Positions 61,710-64,000 of a stretch of 64,000 nt of DNA are shown here, piece by piece (within the stretch, counting starts at the first letter, position 1; each line of letters opens with the position of its first letter). This DNA comes from Epiperipatus broadwayi (taxonomy: Eukaryota; Onychophora; Udeonychophora; Euonychophora; Peripatidae): assembly GCA_028023455.1 (NCBI GenBank), contig JAQFVV010012507.1, positions 994,001-1,058,000 on the forward strand, written 5' to 3'. The notes below the pieces were generated by a model, which did not search any database, had not been told where the DNA came from, and saw nothing but the letters and a program-made list of their open reading frames with translations. A program made the translations under genes and the position numbers.

Positions 61710-64000
61710 ATATAGTATTAAATAACTTACTTTTCTGTTGAAAAATGTTTTACTTTTTTTTTTAAAAAAAAATTCTTTTTTAAAAATATTTAACAAATCT
61801 ATATTGTAAATTATTAGTTTTTATTCTAATTTTAAAATGAAGATTCCAAATGAAACCAAAAAAATTATGTGGTTTACTTAAAACACATTTAAGTTTTAAG
61901 AATAATTTTAAAATTTGATATCAAAATACACTTGGGTCTTGTTTTATGTGGTAGATAGGTTTCACAGAAAACTCGCATTAAAAAAAAATCGCACAAAAAT
62001 AGACTTCATATACCTTGAAAATTGGGGAATATGTGCTGTAATTTTCAGAATTCACATAAAAGCAAAGCAAAAAGAAAAAAATACTTTAAAATTCACATTA
62101 AGAAAATAAGCAAATAAAGTATGACTAATAAAAAATTTAAAATATTTAAAAAAAATTAATACAAGACAAACTTTTTTTACTTTTTGTTAACTACAGTATT
62201 TAATTTTACATTTTTCATACATATTTTAATCATTATCGCTAGTGTTCATTTGTAAACTTGTAAGAAATAAAGATTCGATGTGATGTGATGTATTGTGGCT
62301 TCTCCTTAAACAAAGTTAATCTCAGCAATTATACCCAGAGAAACCTGTTAGCCACTTTATTTTTATTTGTGATGTGATGTACAACTAACACCATTTTCAG
62401 TCTTGAGCTATGTTAATGGTTTTCTGTTTCTATATTAAAAAATGAGATTGCATTCAAAACAAAAAGATTATACATTATCATTAGAAAGATTATTTTCAGT
62501 TTATAAAATCTTCATTTTTTATTTTAAAAATCTAAAAGATTATTTATTTCTGTTATATATAACAAAATATGTTTTAAAAGTTTAAATTTTTTGAATATGT
62601 ATTGCGATATTTTTATATGTAAGTATAAATCTATTATTATTATTATTTATTCATTAGTATAAATAGATTATTTACATAGCAGCTAAAATTCTAAATATAG
62701 CTTCAGGCCATATTCACATTAGCTGCTAATATAACATTATATTTTTGGAGAAAAAAAGTATTTCAAGTGAAAATAAGTTATTAATAATTTAAATTTTTTG
62801 ATATCTAATAAATATAGTAAAATATAAAAAATATTAAAAAAACATGAATTGCATAACTTCAAAATTGCATTAAAATAATCTGCATAAAACGTGACCCTGG
62901 TGTATTCAAAATATTTTAACCATTGTTTCATATCTATGAAACTATCTCATCTATCTAAAGTATTATAGTTTTCTATCATTTTGGTACTAATTTTAAAAAT
63001 ATATACAATGTTCCAACAAATTATATGAAATTTATATCTATTAAACCTCAATTTTAAAATATTGTTATAACTTTAAATTGAAACCAAAAAAAAAATCCCT
63101 ATACCACCCTCTTGCATGTCTTACTAAAACATATTAACATTCTAACAACAATTTTAAATGTGATATCAAAATATTCAAAAATTTTGTGCTCTCTGTTCCA
63201 TATTTAAGAAATTAGATCACCCTTATTAAAATACTGTAGTCCCATGTTGCTTTGCTTGGTATTTTTTTTCTTATGTACAAAATTTGAACTAATTTAATTG
63301 AAGTCTATTAAACCTCAATTTTAAAATTTTATTCTAACTTTAATAATAAAAATGTTTACAATAGTTTACAACAAACAAACAGAGAGTGTGTCTTAAATAA
63401 AAGTATTTAAAAAAATAAAATATATTTTTATTGATAAACAAGATGGTTGGCTAAAAGAGACAATAAAAGAAGAGGGAATGATTCTCTCTGTTTCTCTCCC
63501 TCTCAAGACTGACCTATGAAATTTTCAATTGCTAAAAATAATTCAAAACTATTAGAAGTCTTTGTCAAAAAAATACTACTGAAATGCATAAATACTATCA
63601 ATGAAGCATCACTTAAGGATCATGATAGATCTGAAAATCAAAGAACAAATCATACCATAAAAAAAAGATCCAAATGAACAAAGAAAATAATATAATGCAA
63701 ATAGTAGCATGGTTCTGGTATTGTGTTATTGTTGTTACAAAGTAATAAAATAAAAACAAATTATTTATTTGTATATATTTGGTTTAGTGGTTCATATAAA
63801 AATAATAATATTTAAATCTTGAATTAAAAGACAACATTTGTCAATATATCTATACTCATCAAAAACGTTTTCTGATATTATCATCAATATGTTTTTAATA
63901 TAAACATAGGCATAGTTATAAAAGAGATAAATTATATAATTATAGATATTAATTGTTTTGGGACATATATTGATGTGCACATATCAAAAGTTATATTGTT
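61710..64000. other. No gene seen; diverged direct repeats
   Basis: AT-rich. CTATTAAACCTCAATTTTAA with similar flanks occurs at about 63038 and 63305, and a GATATCAAAATA-containing block at about 61917 recurs at about 63160. These may be parts of an old tandem repeat. No supported coding frame. Confidence 0.5.

Overview
The window is strongly AT-rich eukaryotic (metazoan) DNA. It is full of (TA)n and (TAA)n microsatellites, homopolymer runs and transposable elements. I see no host protein-coding gene, rRNA, tRNA or CRISPR that I can support; every convincing coding stretch belongs to a mobile element. The mix (RTE-type and L1/Tx1-type LINEs, Penelope-like elements with hammerhead-ribozyme cores, a hAT relic, a gag-only LTR retrotransposon, many foldback/MITE-type inverted repeats) fits an AT-rich invertebrate such as a chelicerate, hemipteran or cnidarian, but the sequence alone does not settle the lineage.

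Layout. 0-3 kb: (TA)n tracts, a minisatellite and three small inverted-repeat elements. 3-10 kb: nothing recognisable. 10-12 kb: a cluster of inverted and direct repeats with hammerhead-like cores. 12-20 kb: unique-looking AT-rich DNA with one diverged segmental duplication. 20.4-21.7 kb (minus): 5'-truncated, frameshifted L1/Tx1-type LINE. 23.3-26.8 kb: a 2.75-kb solo LTR nested in an inverted-repeat element. 29.65-32.88 kb: degraded hAT transposon. 34.9-35.2 kb: a MITE. 35.3-40.95 kb: a 5.6-kb imperfect palindrome ending exactly at a 500-N gap. 41.5-43.6 kb (+) and 46.1-48.4 kb (-): two closely related, inverted, mutated RTE copies, with a hammerhead-bearing foldback between them. 50.65-50.97 kb: long (TAG)n/(TAA)n array. 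53.4-60.3 kb (minus): a complete LTR element that encodes only Gag. 60.4-61.7 kb: Penelope-like element with a YVDD reverse-transcriptase remnant, GIY-YIG endonuclease remnant and inverted terminal repeats that each hold a hammerhead-type core.

Most interesting: (i) hammerhead-ribozyme architectures recur in at least three repeat families, and one base pair in stem II covaries between copies; (ii) an LTR/Gag-only non-autonomous retrotransposon whose two LTRs differ largely by one-sided CpG decay; (iii) the 5.6-kb palindrome; (iv) repeated use of (TA)n tracts as insertion sites by unrelated elements.
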